Assembly: GCA_945878585.1 (NCBI GenBank)
Contig: CAMDXQ010000004.1
Location: forward strand, 1 to 54,208
DNA: 54,208 nucleotides
Origin: Akkermansia muciniphila
GTDB taxonomy: Bacteria > Verrucomicrobiota > Verrucomicrobiia > Methylacidiphilales > Verrucolacustridaceae
Direction of reading: 5' to 3'
Shown here: piece after piece, positions 1-8,359 of the stretch
How positions within the stretch are numbered: the first letter of the stretch is position 1
Layout of the letters: each line of letters begins with the position of its first letter
Program-made: the position numbers and the translations under genes
The notes under the pieces: generated by a model
Seen by the model: the letters and a program-made list of their open reading frames with translations, nothing else
Databases searched by the model: none
What the model was told of the DNA's origin: nothing

Positions 1-8
1 GGCTCTCT

Positions 9-338
9 TTAAGCCCGCCCCAACTGCAACATCACCAATCCCACCGCCGTCAACGCGAGGCCGCCCAGCTGCATTCCCGTAACAGGCGCCTTGAACCACC
101 ACCAAGCGACCAACTGCAAAAGGACAAAACCCGATCCAAGCGTGAAGGCATACACCAGTTGGGGGCTTTCTTCACGTAAGGCGTAGGTAATGAGCACTGG
201 ACAACCAAACCCCACCACATTCCCCGCTGCAAACCACAGCCACCACTCCGTTCCACTCTTCGTGGCCGCCACCTTAAATAAAAGGTTCGAGCCAGCCATC
301 GATATGGCGTAACCCAAAACCAAAAGGGCGAATTTCAC
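9..338 (-). CDS. Small four-helix membrane protein of the DMT/EamA-SMR type
   Basis: The 109-residue product is almost entirely hydrophobic and reads as four membrane helices, the size and layout of a small multidrug resistance or half-EamA transporter. The first helix has the family-like pattern of a small-residue run followed by NLLFK, but the membrane glutamate that drives proton-coupled export in EmrE (position 14 there) has no counterpart here. A drug exporter of the EmrE kind is therefore unlikely; a small metabolite/lipid carrier or a subunit of a larger DMT transporter is possible. It lies 16 bases downstream of the aldo/keto reductase gene on the same strand and is probably co-transcribed. 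Fold assignment is fair, substrate unknown. Confidence 0.7.
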   Translation of the reverse strand: MKFALLVLGYAISMAGSNLLFKVAATKSGTEWWLWFAAGNVVGFGCPVLITYALREESPQLVYAFTLGSGFVLLQLVAWWWFKAPVTGMQLGGLALTAVGLVMLQLGRA

Positions 339-354
339 GTAAAAGAAAAGCCGA

Positions 355-1338
355 TTAGGCTACGGCAGAACCACCACAACACGCCCCGTCTTGATGCCCA
401 GGCTGGGCATGCATCGCATACGCCGCCCCACCCATCTGATCGCACCACCCGGCAAATGCTTTTCGCTCGGCCGCATCCATTGGGGCCTTGGATGCAGCGA
501 CCACCGCCTGATCCACGTATTCAAATTTATCCACCCCGATCAGATGGGTGCAGACCTCGGGGTAGCTGAGCGAGTAGCGCATCACCTTTTCCGCTGTCAT
601 TAATCCCTTCTCGCTCGATCGCTTGCTTCCACCAAACCCTTTCATCCCGATCACCGCGATCTGCCGTTTTGCCAACTCAGGAATTGTCTCGGTCTCGAAT
701 TTCCGTGAATCGAGAGTTCCCAAAGCCGAAACCGGCTGGAGGGACGCATCGAAGGGATATCCACCGTCCAAGATTTTTCGGTGAACCGCAGGATTGGTGT
801 GGCCCGTAAATCCCAAATAACGCACTTTGCCCTGCTTCTTTGCCAGATCAAACGCCTCGGCCGCCCCCCCTGGTCCGTAAAACTTATCCACCTCCTCGGG
901 CTTCTCCACCTGATGCAACATCCAAAGATCCACCCGATCGGTTTTCAAGCGACGGAGCGAATCCTCCAAATACTTCATCGCCCCCTCTTTTCCACCCTCG
1001 GGCAAAGGCTTGTGGTGGGTGCAGCACTTCGTCATGACAAATGCTTTGTCCCGGATTCCTTGGAGAGCTTGCCCCATCCACTCCTCAGCCCGGCCCCCAT
1101 GATAGCACCAGGCATTATCAAAAAATGTTACGCCACAGTCCACTGCCTCATGAGCAATCCTTGTCGCCTCGGGAATGTCTTTGGCCAACCCCAAAGTATG
1201 ACCTCCGAAGCCAAGAACACTCACCCTCTCGTCATATCGGCCAAATTTCCGGGTCGGAACGCCGCTTCCAGAAATCGCCCAGCTCTTGGCCAAACCCAGC
1301 CCCGGAATTAACCCAAGGAATCCACGCCGTGTGATCAT
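355..1338 (-). CDS. Aldo/keto reductase with Tat-type signal peptide
   Basis: This 327-residue protein is an aldo/keto reductase, an NADPH-dependent carbonyl reductase with a TIM barrel. The catalytic tetrad is readable: D74 and Y79 in FFDNAWCY, K104 in VMTK, and H142 in WMLHQ. The N-terminus MITRRGFLGL followed by a hydrophobic stretch is a twin-arginine signal, so the folded enzyme is probably exported to the periplasm. The C-terminal third carries a Cys pair near the end (GACCGG), which could bind a metal or form a disulphide. Tat-exported reductases of this kind are common in Planctomycetes and Verrucomicrobia. The substrate cannot be told from sequence. It is the first gene of a two-gene unit with the small membrane protein. 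Confidence 0.88.
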   Translation of the reverse strand: MITRRGFLGLIPGLGLAKSWAISGSGVPTRKFGRYDERVSVLGFGGHTLGLAKDIPEATRIAHEAVDCGVTFFDNAWCYHGGRAEEWMGQALQGIRDKAFVMTKCCTHHKPLPEGGKEGAMKYLEDSLRRLKTDRVDLWMLHQVEKPEEVDKFYGPGGAAEAFDLAKKQGKVRYLGFTGHTNPAVHRKILDGGYPFDASLQPVSALGTLDSRKFETETIPELAKRQIAVIGMKGFGGSKRSSEKGLMTAEKVMRYSLSYPEVCTHLIGVDKFEYVDQAVVAASKAPMDAAERKAFAGWCDQMGGAAYAMHAQPGHQDGACCGGSAVA

Positions 1339-1493
1339 GGGTCAATTCTGCGCCTCTAACCGACCTCGGCAAGCCGAGAAACCGTTCCCTCTCCATTGTG
1401 AGGAAGTGGAATAAAAGAGTTTTCAAATCCTTACCGGAACGCAATCTATCCCTTAACGGCCACTTAGGCCGTACAACCAAAGGAGAACCCTCT

Positions 1494-1697
1494 ATGCCAT
1501 TCAGCAGCGCCAGCAAGAAAAACGGAAAAACCTACTTCCTCCACAGCCGCCAACAGACCCTCCGTGGTGGAGCCACTGTCACTCTTTACTACTTCGCATC
1601 CGCACCCGGCGCTGGCGCGATCGACGCTCTTCCCGAGGGATATATCGTCACCGAGAATGAGCGCACCGGTCTACCTCTCCTTAAAAAAGCCAAATAA
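1494..1697 (+). CDS. Conserved-looking 67-residue basic protein of unknown function
   Basis: The open frame reaches further upstream, but ATG at 1494 is preceded by AGGAG at 1481-1485 with eight bases spacing, the best ribosome site in the neighbourhood, so I place the start there. The protein has 67 residues, no signal peptide and no membrane helix. It begins with a basic stretch (SASKKNGKTYFLH), has a central YYFAS segment, and ends LPEGYIVTENERTGLPLLKK. The compact, aromatic-rich pattern with a basic tail looks like a single small beta domain. I recall similar short uncharacterised proteins in bacteria but assign no function. It stands alone between two leftward units and is followed by two hairpins, so it is probably a single-gene transcript. 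Confidence 0.72.
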   Translation: MPFSSASKKNGKTYFLHSRQQTLRGGATVTLYYFASAPGAGAIDALPEGYIVTENERTGLPLLKKAK

Positions 1698-1713
1698 CTC
1701 TGCCACGGCCTTT

Positions 1714-1730
1714 CAAGCCCACAGGGCTTG
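1714..1730 (+). other. Small hairpin after the 67-residue protein gene
   Basis: CAAGCCC (1714-1720) and GGGCTTG (1724-1730) form a perfect seven-pair stem around the loop ACA, 16 bases after the stop codon of the small gene. No T-run follows, so it is more likely an mRNA 3'-end stabiliser or part of a compound terminator with the next hairpin than a terminator by itself. Confidence 0.45.
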
Positions 1731-1757
1731 GGCCTGCTTAGACCTGCAAGATTGGGG

Positions 1758-1780
1758 CCCTTTCTACGAAAGGGGCTTCT
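1758..1780 (+). terminator. Candidate terminator between convergent genes
   Basis: CCCTTT (1758-1763) and AAAGGG (1769-1774) pair around a five-base loop and are followed by GCTTCTTT. The stem abuts the stop codon of the leftward epimerase gene at 1781. Placed between convergent genes it could end transcripts from both sides. The T-run is weak and interrupted. Confidence 0.5.
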
Positions 1781-2794
1781 TTAAACCCCTGCGTACCCGC
1801 GGTACCAATCCACAAACTTCTTTATCCCATCTTCAATCGAGGTCTTCGGCCGAAAATCCACCGCCGCCGCCAAATCGTCCACCCTAGCCGCCGTCGCCAG
1901 AACATCCCCTGGCGGAACCGGTTTTTTCACAATCTTGGCCTTCTTCGCTGTGGCGGCCTCAATGGCTGAGACAAAACGCGCCAGTTCCACCGGAGCATTG
2001 TTCCCAATGTTGTAAATCCGGTACGGGGCCGGACTAGTCGCCGGATCCGGATTTTTCCCTTCCCACTTCTGATTTCCCACCGCCGGCTTTGAAATCAACC
2101 GGGCAACCGCCTCGACAATATCATCCACATAGGTGAAGTCCCTCTTCATTTTCCCCTCCCCATAAAGCTCGATCTCTTTCCCCTCCAAAATCGCTTGGGT
2201 GAATTTGTAGTAGGCCATGTCCGGCCGACCCCATGGTCCGTACACCGTGAAAAATCTCAACCCCGTACAGGGAATTCCATAAAGATGTGCGTAGGAGTGC
2301 GCCATCAACTCGTTTGCCTTCTTCGTCGCAGCATAGAGCGAAACCGGGTGATCCACATTGTCTTTCTCGGAAAACGGCATGCTCTGATTTAGCCCATAAA
2401 CCGAACTGGAACTCGCAAAAATCAGATTCCCCGTCTTCTCCGCCCTACACGCTTCGAGCACATCCAACATCCCCTCCAGATTGCTCCGCGCATAGGCATG
2501 CGGATGAGTCAGGCTGTACCGTACCCCCGCCTGCGCTGCCAAATGCACAACCACCTCAGGCTTCACCTCATGCCATATCTTCTCCACCCCCGTCCGATCC
2601 CCCAGATCGGTCTTTAAAAAACGAAATGCCCGGCTCTTTTGCAACCGCGCCAGACGTGCCTCCTTGAGCTTCACATCATAGTAATCATTCAGGTTGTCCA
2701 AACCGACAACTTCATCCCCCTCCTTGAGTAGTCGCTCGCTCAGATGGTATCCGATAAAGCCCGCCGCCCCTGTGACCAATACCCGCCGACTCAT
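1781..2794 (-). CDS. NAD-dependent epimerase, UDP-glucuronate 4-epimerase type
   Basis: A short-chain-dehydrogenase-fold sugar nucleotide epimerase of 337 residues. The N-terminal Rossmann motif is VTGAAGFIG, followed by LDNLNDYYD, a pattern typical of UDP-glucuronate 4-epimerases (CapI/LspL) rather than GalE. The catalytic Y-x3-K is YAATK near residue 150 and is preceded by the SSSSVYG segment that carries the catalytic serine. The product would be UDP-galacturonate for capsule or lipopolysaccharide. ATG at 2794 overlaps the Nudix stop as ATGA, and this coupling decides the start over an ATG seven codons upstream. Together with the Nudix gene it forms a leftward pair. Confidence 0.9.
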   Translation of the reverse strand: MSRRVLVTGAAGFIGYHLSERLLKEGDEVVGLDNLNDYYDVKLKEARLARLQKSRAFRFLKTDLGDRTGVEKIWHEVKPEVVVHLAAQAGVRYSLTHPHAYARSNLEGMLDVLEACRAEKTGNLIFASSSSVYGLNQSMPFSEKDNVDHPVSLYAATKKANELMAHSYAHLYGIPCTGLRFFTVYGPWGRPDMAYYKFTQAILEGKEIELYGEGKMKRDFTYVDDIVEAVARLISKPAVGNQKWEGKNPDPATSPAPYRIYNIGNNAPVELARFVSAIEAATAKKAKIVKKPVPPGDVLATAARVDDLAAAVDFRPKTSIEDGIKKFVDWYRGYAGV

Positions 2795-3300
2795 GCCTGC
2801 TCCATTCGAAACCATTCCATTCGATCCGCCGCAAACTCAAACCAGCCACGAAATTTTTCCCCCGCCAACAATCTCGGCATCCAATGCGCGTCATCTGCCC
2901 ACATTCGCTCGTACGGAATCTGATCCGTCCCCATCCAAAACGGCTTGGCCTCATCCGTCTCCATCAACTCCCCCTCCCAACCGTCCGCCCGATACACAGT
3001 GCAATGGAGCGAGTACCCGTCACGAAATTGAAAAGAAAGCTCCCCCGCCCAGCCCACACCCTTTGGCGTAATTCCTACCTCCTCCTGAGTCTCCCGCACA
3101 GCCGCCTGCTCTGCCGTTTCCCCCTTCTCAATTCTCCCTCCTGGTCCGTTCACCTTTCCCGCTCCCAACCCACGCTTCTTCTGGATCAATAAAATCTTCC
3201 CCTCCTTCACAATAAAACAGAGAACTCCCCGCTCCTGCGGCGTCCAGCCCGGCCCATCTACCCTCTCAGTCATTTCACTCACTCGAGCCAGAGACATCAC
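2791..3300 (-). CDS. Nudix hydrolase, MTH1/MutT-like (probable 8-oxo-dGTP pyrophosphatase)
   Basis: The 169-residue protein has a complete Nudix box between G55 and I77: G, five residues, E61, seven residues, R69-E70, then E73-E74 and G76. These glutamates bind the Mg2+ used to hydrolyse nucleoside diphosphate-linked substrates. The segment before the box (LLIQKKRGLGAGKVNGPGG) resembles the MTH1/NUDT1 branch, which sanitises oxidised purine nucleotides. Substrate is inferred from that resemblance only. There is a second in-frame ATG at codon 2 and another at codon 10. Its stop overlaps the epimerase start by four bases. It sits six bases from the end of the rhomboid-like gene, so all three may be one transcript. 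Confidence 0.85.
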   Translation of the reverse strand: MMSLARVSEMTERVDGPGWTPQERGVLCFIVKEGKILLIQKKRGLGAGKVNGPGGRIEKGETAEQAAVRETQEEVGITPKGVGWAGELSFQFRDGYSLHCTVYRADGWEGELMETDEAKPFWMGTDQIPYERMWADDAHWMPRLLAGEKFRGWFEFAADRMEWFRMEQA

Positions 3301-3306
3301 ACTCCG

Positions 3307-4158
3307 TCAACGAACCGTCCCGCTCGGCCGATCTTTTTGCATCAGTTTTGCCCTCGCCTCTTCCAAAAGTTTCCTCTCCGCAGGAGTCAATGACCCCATC
3401 CCCTCACGCGAGATCTTTTCCAGAATCGGATCCACTTTTTCCAACGGAACCAAACCCGTTTTTTTCGATACCACCTTCTTCTTGGCCGTACTTTTGGGCC
3501 GTCGCGAAAAGGAAATCTTCGGCCACGATACTCCACCCCCACGCACCCATCCCACCGCCAACACAGCCGTCGCCCATAACTGAATTCCTCCCGACCAGTC
3601 CCGTCCCGCAAAATAGGTCAGGCTATACACCGCCAAAAGAATCCACCCCACCCACCTCGCGGCCAATCCAAAGAAGAACTGCGCCCCCGGATGTAGTGCG
3701 CAAAAAGCCAGAAAGACCGCAAAGTGAATCGTCCCCGACCCCGCCAACGTCGCTGAACCCAACCAGGGAGCCAACCCCGCCAGCAACAGCGCCGGCCCCA
3801 TCGCCAAGCCCGCGTACAAAAGTCCCAGCGACCTGCGACCAATCGCCGATTCCACTTCCCGTCCAAACCAGAAAAACATCAGCATCTCCAGCGCAAACCA
3901 GATCCCCTCCTGTCGTATGTCGTGAATGAACGGATACGTAAACAAAGTCCAAACATGTCCCTGCCCGAGCTGAGCTGGCGAAAAGACCCCCTCCGCAACC
4001 CAACTCCCCAAACCCGCCGCGGTTCCCACCGCTGCCAACACCATCGCCAAGGTGTGCACCCCAACCAACAGTGTCGTTAAATCAACCCGAAGTTGACCCA
4101 AGGTGAAAATTGGTCCCTCCGCACCTTCCCAACGATTCCAAGAATTTCCCCACGCCAT
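3307..4158 (-). CDS. Rhomboid-like membrane protein, probably not a protease
   Basis: 283 residues with five or six membrane helices in the first 210, then a basic linker and a C-terminal helical tail (DPILEKISREGMGSLTPAE, about 238-256) often seen after rhomboid domains. The helix order, the FTYPFIHD segment and the A139-G-S141-G loop match the rhomboid fold, so S141 stands where the nucleophile would be. The partner histidine of the last core helix (H-x-G-G in active enzymes) is replaced: the matching stretch reads DWSGGIQ with W188 in its place. The H-x3-N pair of helix 2 is also missing. I therefore call it a rhomboid pseudoprotease, which in other organisms binds membrane proteins without cutting them. 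It ends six bases before the Nudix gene. Confidence 0.72.
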   Translation of the reverse strand: MAWGNSWNRWEGAEGPIFTLGQLRVDLTTLLVGVHTLAMVLAAVGTAAGLGSWVAEGVFSPAQLGQGHVWTLFTYPFIHDIRQEGIWFALEMLMFFWFGREVESAIGRRSLGLLYAGLAMGPALLLAGLAPWLGSATLAGSGTIHFAVFLAFCALHPGAQFFFGLAARWVGWILLAVYSLTYFAGRDWSGGIQLWATAVLAVGWVRGGGVSWPKISFSRRPKSTAKKKVVSKKTGLVPLEKVDPILEKISREGMGSLTPAERKLLEEARAKLMQKDRPSGTVR

Positions 4159-4210
4159 ATCGGTAGATTATGAAACGGAACATGGGGCGGAGCAAGCCGT
4201 GCCCCCACCA

Positions 4211-4648
4211 TCAAATCTGGTACTCGGTCGTCTTTCCCTTCGCCGCAGCCTTCGCTTTCACCCGCTCCGCCAAACGCCCCAAAGTCTCCTCCGCCAAGAC
4301 CCTACTTGCTGCGGTGGCCGCATCTTTCTGTAATTTCCGCCACACCTCCCCAACCACATCTCCCCGCCCCTCTTCGCGGCCTTGTCCCCTTCCGTCCACC
4401 CAAGCCACCACTTCGCTCATCCGAATCTTCTCCGCAGGCCTCGCCAACTCATATCCTCCTCCCGATCCACGTCGGCTCACTACAAACCCACCCTGCCGCA
4501 ACCATCGCAGAACCTGCTCCATGAACTTCCCAGGGGTTCCCGAAACCTGAGCCAAAGCCGAAGCCCTCTTTACCTTCCCACTCTCCCCCTCCAAAGCCAA
4601 AGCCACCAAAGCCCTTACCGCATACTCCGTTGTTCGAATCGCTGCCAT
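4211..4648 (-). CDS. Rrf2-family transcription regulator without iron-sulphur cysteines
   Basis: 145 residues. The start MAAIRTTEYAVRALVALAL and the recognition region with VLRWLRQGGFVVSRRG are typical of the Rrf2 winged helix. IscR, NsrR and RsrR bind a cluster through three cysteines in the C-terminal half; this protein contains no cysteine at all, so it must sense something else or nothing (as in CymR-type members, which work through a partner protein). A basic alanine/lysine-rich tail follows. It is divergent from mcsB across 93 bases, which is where Firmicutes carry ctsR, so control of mcsB-clpC is an attractive but unproven role. Confidence 0.85.
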   Translation of the reverse strand: MAAIRTTEYAVRALVALALEGESGKVKRASALAQVSGTPGKFMEQVLRWLRQGGFVVSRRGSGGGYELARPAEKIRMSEVVAWVDGRGQGREEGRGDVVGEVWRKLQKDAATAASRVLAEETLGRLAERVKAKAAAKGKTTEYQI

Positions 4649-4704
4649 CCCACCATCGTCTCGAGGGTTATTCGCTTCGTCAACTCACACATCCGCGCAT
4701 CCCG

Positions 4705-4733
4705 TTGCCAATCCCCCCTTCCAAAGGTATTCT
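4705..4733 (+). promoter_or_regulatory. Promoter of mcsB-clpC-menG
   Basis: TTGCCA (4705-4710) and TATTCT (4728-4733) are separated by exactly 17 bases and match the housekeeping sigma consensus at five and four positions. The mcsB ATG follows the -10 box by only eight bases, so transcription would begin at or next to the start codon and the mRNA would be leaderless. No Shine-Dalgarno sequence stands in front of this ATG, which agrees. Confidence 0.6.
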
Positions 4734-4741
4734 CTTGGACG

Positions 4742-5818
4742 ATGAAAGCGGAAAACGGACACTCCTCCGCCGCCCCCACCCCGGAAGCTGATCCGGGAAT
4801 TGTGATCACCAGTCGCGTTCGCCTTGCCCGCAACGTCAAAGACTTCGCTTTCCCGGGTTGGCTAAAAAAAGCCGATCGCCTGAAACTTCTCGAAACCATC
4901 CAGCCCGCCGTGGCCGACCTCGCCTCGATGCGTCCTGCGAAAGTCTCCGTCGCCATGGAAACACTCACTCCTCTGGACAAGCAACTCCTCGTGGAAAAAC
5001 ATCTCATCAGCCGCGAACACGCTGCGAAAAACGCCGGAAGCGGCTTGGTGGTCAATGGGGACGAATCCCTCTCGGTGATGATCAACGAGGAGGATCATAT
5101 CCGCCTCCAAGCCCTCCGCCCCGGCTTCCACCTTTTGGAGGCATGGGAAGCCGCTGACAAACTCGATACCGCTCTCGAGGATAAACTCGAATTTTCTTTC
5201 TCCCCCTCCCTCGGCTACCTCACCGCTTGCCCGACCAACGTCGGCACCGGGATGCGCGCTTCCGCCATGCTACATCTTCCCGGACTCGTTTTGGGCGAGC
5301 AGATCAATCAGGTCATTAAATCGGTCAACCAACTCGGCCTCGCCGTCCGTGGCCTTTACGGCGAAGGCACCGAAGCCCTCGGCAATCTGTTCCAGATTTC
5401 TAACCAGACCACCCTTGGTGAATCGGAACGGCAAATTCTGGATCGTCTCGTCAAAGTCGTTCGCCAACTCACCGAACTGGAAAACAACGCTCGCCAAAAA
5501 CTGATTCAGGAAAAGGCCCGTATGCTCGCCGATCAGGTGGGCCGCTCCTACGGAATCGTTCTCCATTCCTATTCCATCTCCTCGAAAGAAGCGCTCAACC
5601 TCCTCAGTCTTCTTCGCCTTGCCGCTGATCTCTCTCTTCTTCCTGCGAATCTGAAACCCAAGCTCGATACCCTTCTCATCACCACCCAACCCGCCCATCT
5701 CCAGCAGGCCTCCCAGAAAAAACTGGGTGCCGAGGAACGCGATGCCTTCCGCGCCGATCTTCTGCGCGAAAAACTCAAGGGAGTCGCCGAGCCCGCCATG
5801 CGCAAATTGCACCTCTAA
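4742..5818 (+). CDS. mcsB: Protein arginine kinase McsB
   Basis: McsB phosphorylates arginines on misfolded or regulatory proteins and marks them for ClpCP. The 358-residue product has the phosphagen-kinase-like catalytic core: VITSRVRLARN (21-31) in the ATP-binding region and CPTNVGTGMRAS beginning at C163, the active-site loop. The C-terminal RDAFRA at 333-338 fits the RDxxRA phosphoarginine-binding motif of Bacillus McsB, which makes the kinase self-stimulating. The frame is open much further upstream but that part is low-complexity and lies across the divergent promoter; ATG at 4742 gives the family length. clpC follows after 24 bases. No mcsA-like zinc-finger activator gene is next to it. 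Confidence 0.93.
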   Translation: MKAENGHSSAAPTPEADPGIVITSRVRLARNVKDFAFPGWLKKADRLKLLETIQPAVADLASMRPAKVSVAMETLTPLDKQLLVEKHLISREHAAKNAGSGLVVNGDESLSVMINEEDHIRLQALRPGFHLLEAWEAADKLDTALEDKLEFSFSPSLGYLTACPTNVGTGMRASAMLHLPGLVLGEQINQVIKSVNQLGLAVRGLYGEGTEALGNLFQISNQTTLGESERQILDRLVKVVRQLTELENNARQKLIQEKARMLADQVGRSYGIVLHSYSISSKEALNLLSLLRLAADLSLLPANLKPKLDTLLITTQPAHLQQASQKKLGAEERDAFRADLLREKLKGVAEPAMRKLHL

Positions 5819-5842
5819 CCCAGTTGAGCTAACCTTCAATTT

Positions 5843-8359
5843 GTGAATAATTTCACCCCACGCGCCCAGCAAGTCCTCGCCCTTGCTCGCAAGGAGGCCG
5901 ACCGCTTCAACCACAACTACGTGGGAACGGAACATATCCTCCTCGGCCTAATCAAGCTTGGGCAAGGCGTCGCCGTCAACGTACTCCAGAAAATGGGGCT
6001 CGATTTAGAAACGGTTCGGATGGAAGTCGAAAAGCAGGTCGGCACTGGGCCCGACACCAAGGTCACGGGCAATATCCCCTATACCCCCCGCGTGAAGAAG
6101 GTTCTCGCTCTGGCCAGCAAAGAAGCCAAGGCCCTCCATCACTCCTACGTCGGCACGGAGCATATTCTCCTCGGTCTTCTTCGGGAAGGAGACGGCGTAG
6201 CCGCCCGCGTCCTCAAATCCCTCGAGGTAGACATCGAACGCGCCCGTCAGGAGGTTCTCAAAGAACTCGATCCAAATTTTGAAGAAGGCGCAGAACCCCA
6301 AGGCGGAATGGAAGAGACAGCCTCAGCCGGTCCCGAATCCACCCCCTCTGCTGGAGCCGCCCCCGGGCGGAAGGACTTAAAAACCCCAGCCCTCAAGGCG
6401 TTTGGCCGGGATCTCACCGAGCTTGCCCGCAAAGGTGAAATGGATCCCGTTATCGGACGTAAAAATGAAATCGAACGTGTCGTCCAGATCCTCTGCCGCC
6501 GAACCAAGAACAACCCCGTCCTCATCGGGGAAGCCGGCGTTGGCAAAACTGCCATTGTGGAAGGCCTCGCCCAGGAAATCGCTTCGGGCAACGTGCCCGA
6601 AATTCTTCGCGACAAAAAAGTCATCACTCTCGATCTCGCCCTGATGGTCGCGGGCACGAAGTACCGGGGTCAGTTCGAAGAACGAATCAAGGCCGTGATG
6701 GAGGAAATTCGCAAGCTGAAGTCGGTCATCCTCTTCATCGACGAGCTTCATACCCTTGTCGGGGCCGGTTCAGCCGAAGGCGCCATGGATGCCTCCAACA
6801 TCATCAAGCCCGCCCTCTCCCGCGGGGAACTCCAGTGTATCGGTGCCACTACGATGAACGAGTACCGCAAGTACATCGAAAAGGACTCTGCCCTCGAACG
6901 CCGCTTTCAGACGGTTCGCGTGGATGCCCCCACAATCGACGAAGCGATCGCTATCCTTCACGGACTCCGCGCCAAATATGAAGAGCATCACCATGCAAAG
7001 ATCTCGAACGAAGCCATCGCATCCGCCGTTCGCCTAAGTGAGCGCTATATCACGGGTCGCTATCTCCCGGACAAAGCCATCGATGTGATGGACGAGGCAG
7101 GATCCCGTTGCCGCATCGCCGCCAGTATTCGTCCGCCGGAGTTCAAATCCGCCGAGGCTGAGATCGAAACCATCCGTGCCGACAAAGAGGCGGCCATCAA
7201 AGCCCAAGATTTTGAAAAAGCCGCTGCCCTCCGCGACCGCGAAAAAGAGGCTACCGCCAAACTTGAAGCTGACCTGAATGCTTGGCGGAAAAAACGGGAT
7301 GAAATCATCGTCGATGTTGGCGAAGAGGACGTTAAGCACGTCATCTCGAAATGGACTGGCATCCCTCTAACTCGGATGGGCGAAGGCGACCTCTCAAAGC
7401 TTCTCAACATCGGGGAAACCCTCCAATCCCGCGTCATCGGCCAAAACGAGGCTGTCCAAGCACTCGCAAAAGCTCTCCGCCGCTCCCGTGCGGACCTGAA
7501 AGATCCAAAGCGGCCCATTGGTTCCTTCATCTTCCTTGGACCTACCGGAGTCGGAAAAACCCACCTTGCCAAAGCTCTTGCCGAAGAGGTTTTTGGGGAA
7601 AAAGACGCTTTGGTTCAACTCGACATGTCCGAATACATGGAGAAATTCAACGTCTCCCGGCTCATCGGCTCCCCTCCCGGATACGTCGGGTACGAGGAAG
7701 GCGGTCAGCTGACCGAAAAAGTACGGCGTCGACCCTACTGTGTCGTTCTGTTTGATGAGATCGAAAAGGCCCATCCCGATGTTTGGAATGTGCTTCTCCA
7801 AATCCTCGAAGACGGGCAGGTCACCGACAGCCTTGCCCGAAAGGTCGATTTCCGAAATACCATCATCATCATGACATCGAACGTGGGAGCCGAGTTGATT
7901 CGCAAGGGCAACGTAATGGGCTTCGGCACTCCCGTTCACGAACAGGACTACAACGCCATTAAGGAAAAGATTCTCGGAGAGACGAAAAAAATCTTCAAAC
8001 CGGAGTTTCTCAATCGGCTCGACGATCAGATCGTCTTTCACTCTCTTACCCGCGAAGACCTTTCCAAGATCGTCTCCCTCGAGGTCGCCAAAGTTGCAGC
8101 CCGGGTTAGGGAAAAGGGGGTGGAAATCGAACTCACCCCAGAGGCCTCCACCTTCCTCATCGAGAAAGGCTACGAGCCCGTGTACGGCGCCCGTCCGCTG
8201 CGACGCGCGATCGAAAGATATCTGGAGGACCCGATCGCCGAAGAAGTTATTCGCGGGAAAATTAAGTCGGGAGATCGAGTCAAGGTTGGGGCCGACAAGG
8301 AAAACCTTACCTTTACGACCACTTCACCCAGCGCACCCGCCAAATCCACCGCCAGCTGA
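5843..8359 (+). CDS. clpC: ATP-dependent unfoldase ClpC
   Basis: ClpC unfolds proteins and feeds them to the ClpP peptidase, here probably those marked by McsB. The 838 residues show two N-terminal Clp repeats (about 1-145, each with [12 protein letters not shown]-type sequence, the phosphoarginine dock in Bacillus), an acidic/proline linker, the first AAA+ domain with Walker A GEAGVGKT at 229-236, a UVR-type coiled segment at about 438-473, and the second AAA+ domain with GPTGVGKT at 566-573. The start is GTG at 5843, 24 bases after mcsB. The tail after about 820 is short and Ser/Thr/Ala rich. All features of the ClpC (not ClpB or ClpA) subclass are present. Confidence 0.96.
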   Translation: MNNFTPRAQQVLALARKEADRFNHNYVGTEHILLGLIKLGQGVAVNVLQKMGLDLETVRMEVEKQVGTGPDTKVTGNIPYTPRVKKVLALASKEAKALHHSYVGTEHILLGLLREGDGVAARVLKSLEVDIERARQEVLKELDPNFEEGAEPQGGMEETASAGPESTPSAGAAPGRKDLKTPALKAFGRDLTELARKGEMDPVIGRKNEIERVVQILCRRTKNNPVLIGEAGVGKTAIVEGLAQEIASGNVPEILRDKKVITLDLALMVAGTKYRGQFEERIKAVMEEIRKLKSVILFIDELHTLVGAGSAEGAMDASNIIKPALSRGELQCIGATTMNEYRKYIEKDSALERRFQTVRVDAPTIDEAIAILHGLRAKYEEHHHAKISNEAIASAVRLSERYITGRYLPDKAIDVMDEAGSRCRIAASIRPPEFKSAEAEIETIRADKEAAIKAQDFEKAAALRDREKEATAKLEADLNAWRKKRDEIIVDVGEEDVKHVISKWTGIPLTRMGEGDLSKLLNIGETLQSRVIGQNEAVQALAKALRRSRADLKDPKRPIGSFIFLGPTGVGKTHLAKALAEEVFGEKDALVQLDMSEYMEKFNVSRLIGSPPGYVGYEEGGQLTEKVRRRPYCVVLFDEIEKAHPDVWNVLLQILEDGQVTDSLARKVDFRNTIIIMTSNVGAELIRKGNVMGFGTPVHEQDYNAIKEKILGETKKIFKPEFLNRLDDQIVFHSLTREDLSKIVSLEVAKVAARVREKGVEIELTPEASTFLIEKGYEPVYGARPLRRAIERYLEDPIAEEVIRGKIKSGDRVKVGADKENLTFTTTSPSAPAKSTAS

